From assembly GCF_004345855.1 (NCBI RefSeq), contig NZ_SLXN01000001.1, positions 1,116,001 through 1,180,000 on the forward strand: a stretch of DNA of 64,000 bases, read 5' to 3'. The stretch's first letter is position 1, and every line of letters begins with the position of its first letter. Shown piece after piece: positions 63,065 through 64,000 of the stretch. The position numbers and the translations under genes were made by a program. The stretch is from Sphingomonas sp. BK235 (GTDB taxonomy: Bacteria; Pseudomonadota; Alphaproteobacteria; Sphingomonadales; Sphingomonadaceae). Under the pieces are notes generated by a model. The model saw nothing but the letters and a program-made list of their open reading frames with translations. It was not told the origin of the DNA and did no database searches.

Positions 63065-63983
63065 GTGGCCTCATCTCGTTGATGCCGACCCGCACGCCGA
63101 TCCGACTGGCAAACCAGTCGCCGAGATCGCTTTGCCAGGCGTAGCGGGCGGTCCCATCGTGCCGCTGATCGAAGAGGCAGTCGGCCCTAACCTCCTCGGC
63201 AGAATAGACGTAGTCGCCCAGCGCAGGAGCTCTCGCATCATCCTGTGCCCAGATGCGGACCGAACCCGCATGACTCCACTCGGCGACGACGTAGCTGCCT
63301 ATCCGCATGAGCATCACCGATTGCTTCCGCTCCGCTCCCGACAGAGTCGCGTAGGAGGACACCCGCTTCTTCTGGGCCGGATTGCGCGCCAGCCACTCTA
63401 CGGCCTGCCGCCCGAACACGGGCCAGGCGTCGTCGATCGCGCCCTTGCGCTCCAGCGCCAGCCAGAAGGCCTTCCGCCAGCGCCAGATCGGATCAGCCGT
63501 GGCGCTGAGGATGTCGAAGAACAGGTCCAAGGCCTTGCGGGCGAGCCAGCGAGTGATTGTGCGGCGCGCATCCTGGCTGATGCCCACCCACGCCTTGAGA
63601 TGGCTCCGCGGATCGCCGTAGAGCTCGTCGAAGAAGCCGACGAGCGCGGCCTTCGCCTCGACGTTGGCCAGGTCGCGGGTCGCGAAGGGAGCGAGGAACA
63701 GCTCGGCCAGCTCCACCCGCTCGCTGGGGAAGCGGAGCGTCCCGCCGGTCCGCAGGAAGCCGAGGACGTTCGACACGGTAGCGCCGGAGATGGGCCGCCC
63801 AGTCGTGAGCTCCCGCGACAGCCTGACCGCCAGACGCGTCGCCAACGGCGCATGCAGCCCCGACTGGGCTAGAAGCTCGGTCGTAAACCCGAGATCCCTT
63901 AGCAGAAGACGGACATCCCCCCCTTGCGAGAGCGCCGCATCCGTCATGCGGTCGGTCAGCCCGGAGGATTGGAACATCGTCAC
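63057..63983 (-). CDS. zorC: Zorya ZorC: EH-signature domain protein
   Basis: A 308-aa mostly helical protein ending in an EH-signature domain: Glu235 in YVVAEWSHAGSVRIW and His275 in FDQRHDGTARYAWQSDLGDWF. ZorC is the family with this signature, situated between zorB and zorD as here. Described type I ZorC proteins are longer (over 500 aa as recalled), so this one looks short. GTG start overlapping the stop of the upstream gene (GTGA). Confidence 0.8.
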   Translation of the reverse strand: MTMFQSSGLTDRMTDAALSQGGDVRLLLRDLGFTTELLAQSGLHAPLATRLAVRLSRELTTGRPISGATVSNVLGFLRTGGTLRFPSERVELAELFLAPFATRDLANVEAKAALVGFFDELYGDPRSHLKAWVGISQDARRTITRWLARKALDLFFDILSATADPIWRWRKAFWLALERKGAIDDAWPVFGRQAVEWLARNPAQKKRVSSYATLSGAERKQSVMLMRIGSYVVAEWSHAGSVRIWAQDDARAPALGDYVYSAEEVRADCLFDQRHDGTARYAWQSDLGDWFASRIGVRVGINEMRPHA

Positions 63984-64000
63984 TCGCGCAGCGCGATCGC
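63980..64000 (-). CDS. 3' end of upstream gene, expected zorB
   Basis: In the frame that ends at the TGA at 63982-63980, the last codons read AIALRE. The stop overlaps the ZorC start. Order in Zorya predicts zorB (MotB/OmpA-like). Only six codons are visible, so identity rests on context alone. Confidence 0.4.
   Translation of the reverse strand, partial: AIALRE

Larger units (their letters stand above)
55142..64000. mobile_element. Genomic island integrated at tRNA-Met, right end outside window
   Basis: Starts at the tRNA-Met 3' fragment, followed by a tyrosine integrase, then a DUF262/PLD cassette and a Zorya-like system. The integrase gene is visibly richer in A/T than the neighbours on the left. 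The second att copy is not in the window. Confidence 0.75.

Noticed and set aside
1..64000. CRISPR arrays, rRNA genes or insertion sequences
   Set aside because: No regularly spaced repeats, no rRNA-like sequence and no transposase frame were seen.

Overview
The window is high-GC DNA most like a Sphingomonas-type alphaproteobacterium (Sphingomonadaceae). Grounds: five TonB-dependent receptors (TBDRs), many secreted glycoside hydrolases, Tat-type leaders, an ANTAR-controlled nitrate assimilation operon, and dense bidirectional open frames typical of very high GC. No sequence search was run; all family names come from reading the translations.

Region 1 (1-12.9 kb) looks like a catabolic locus for an unidentified substrate. 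It has two Tat-exported hypothetical glycoside hydrolases (GHL6-like), a glycerate 2-kinase running off the left edge, a tartronate-semialdehyde reductase, an L-lactate permease family carrier, a TBDR, a divergent TSUP permease and an FCD-type GntR regulator. Three of its promoters carry the same 19-bp imperfect palindrome (TGG..TA....CCA), so they probably form one regulon.

Region 2 (12.9-28 kb) holds a TonB-Xanth-Caul receptor, a ZnuD-like zinc receptor translationally coupled to a methyltransferase, a DUF4198 protein, a cupin, a DUF1080 lipid/sugar-binding or hydrolase protein, a hybrid histidine kinase with an orphan response regulator and a GAF protein, a DUF6445 protein and a GH39 enzyme.

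Region 3 (27-39 kb) is nitrate assimilation: nasT-nasS, then a leader RNA with two hexaloop ANTAR hairpins and a perfect 13-bp terminator, then narK-nirB-nirD-nasA-cobA. Two tandem exported ferritin-like proteins follow, closed by a strong terminator. Next come a TBDR plus GH3 glycosidase unit (minus strand) and a dGTPase.

Region 4 (46.4-55 kb) is a zinc-starvation cluster: two COG0523 GTPases, DUF1826, a polysaccharide deacetylase, a second metal-type TBDR, a ZIP transporter, a periplasmic Fe/Mn SOD and a class A acid phosphatase. Near-identical Zur-like boxes (TGATACnnnGTATCA) lie at three promoters here, and a weaker one precedes znuD at 15.8 kb.

Region 5 (55.1 kb to the end) is a genomic island. 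A 45-nt 3' half of tRNA-Met(CAT) is followed by a tyrosine integrase, a two-gene DUF262/HNH plus phospholipase-D-type nuclease cassette (possible undescribed defence or restriction pair), and a Zorya-like system on the minus strand: SNF2 helicase ZorD, a short EH-signature ZorC, and the last codons of an upstream gene that should be zorB. The island continues past the right edge.
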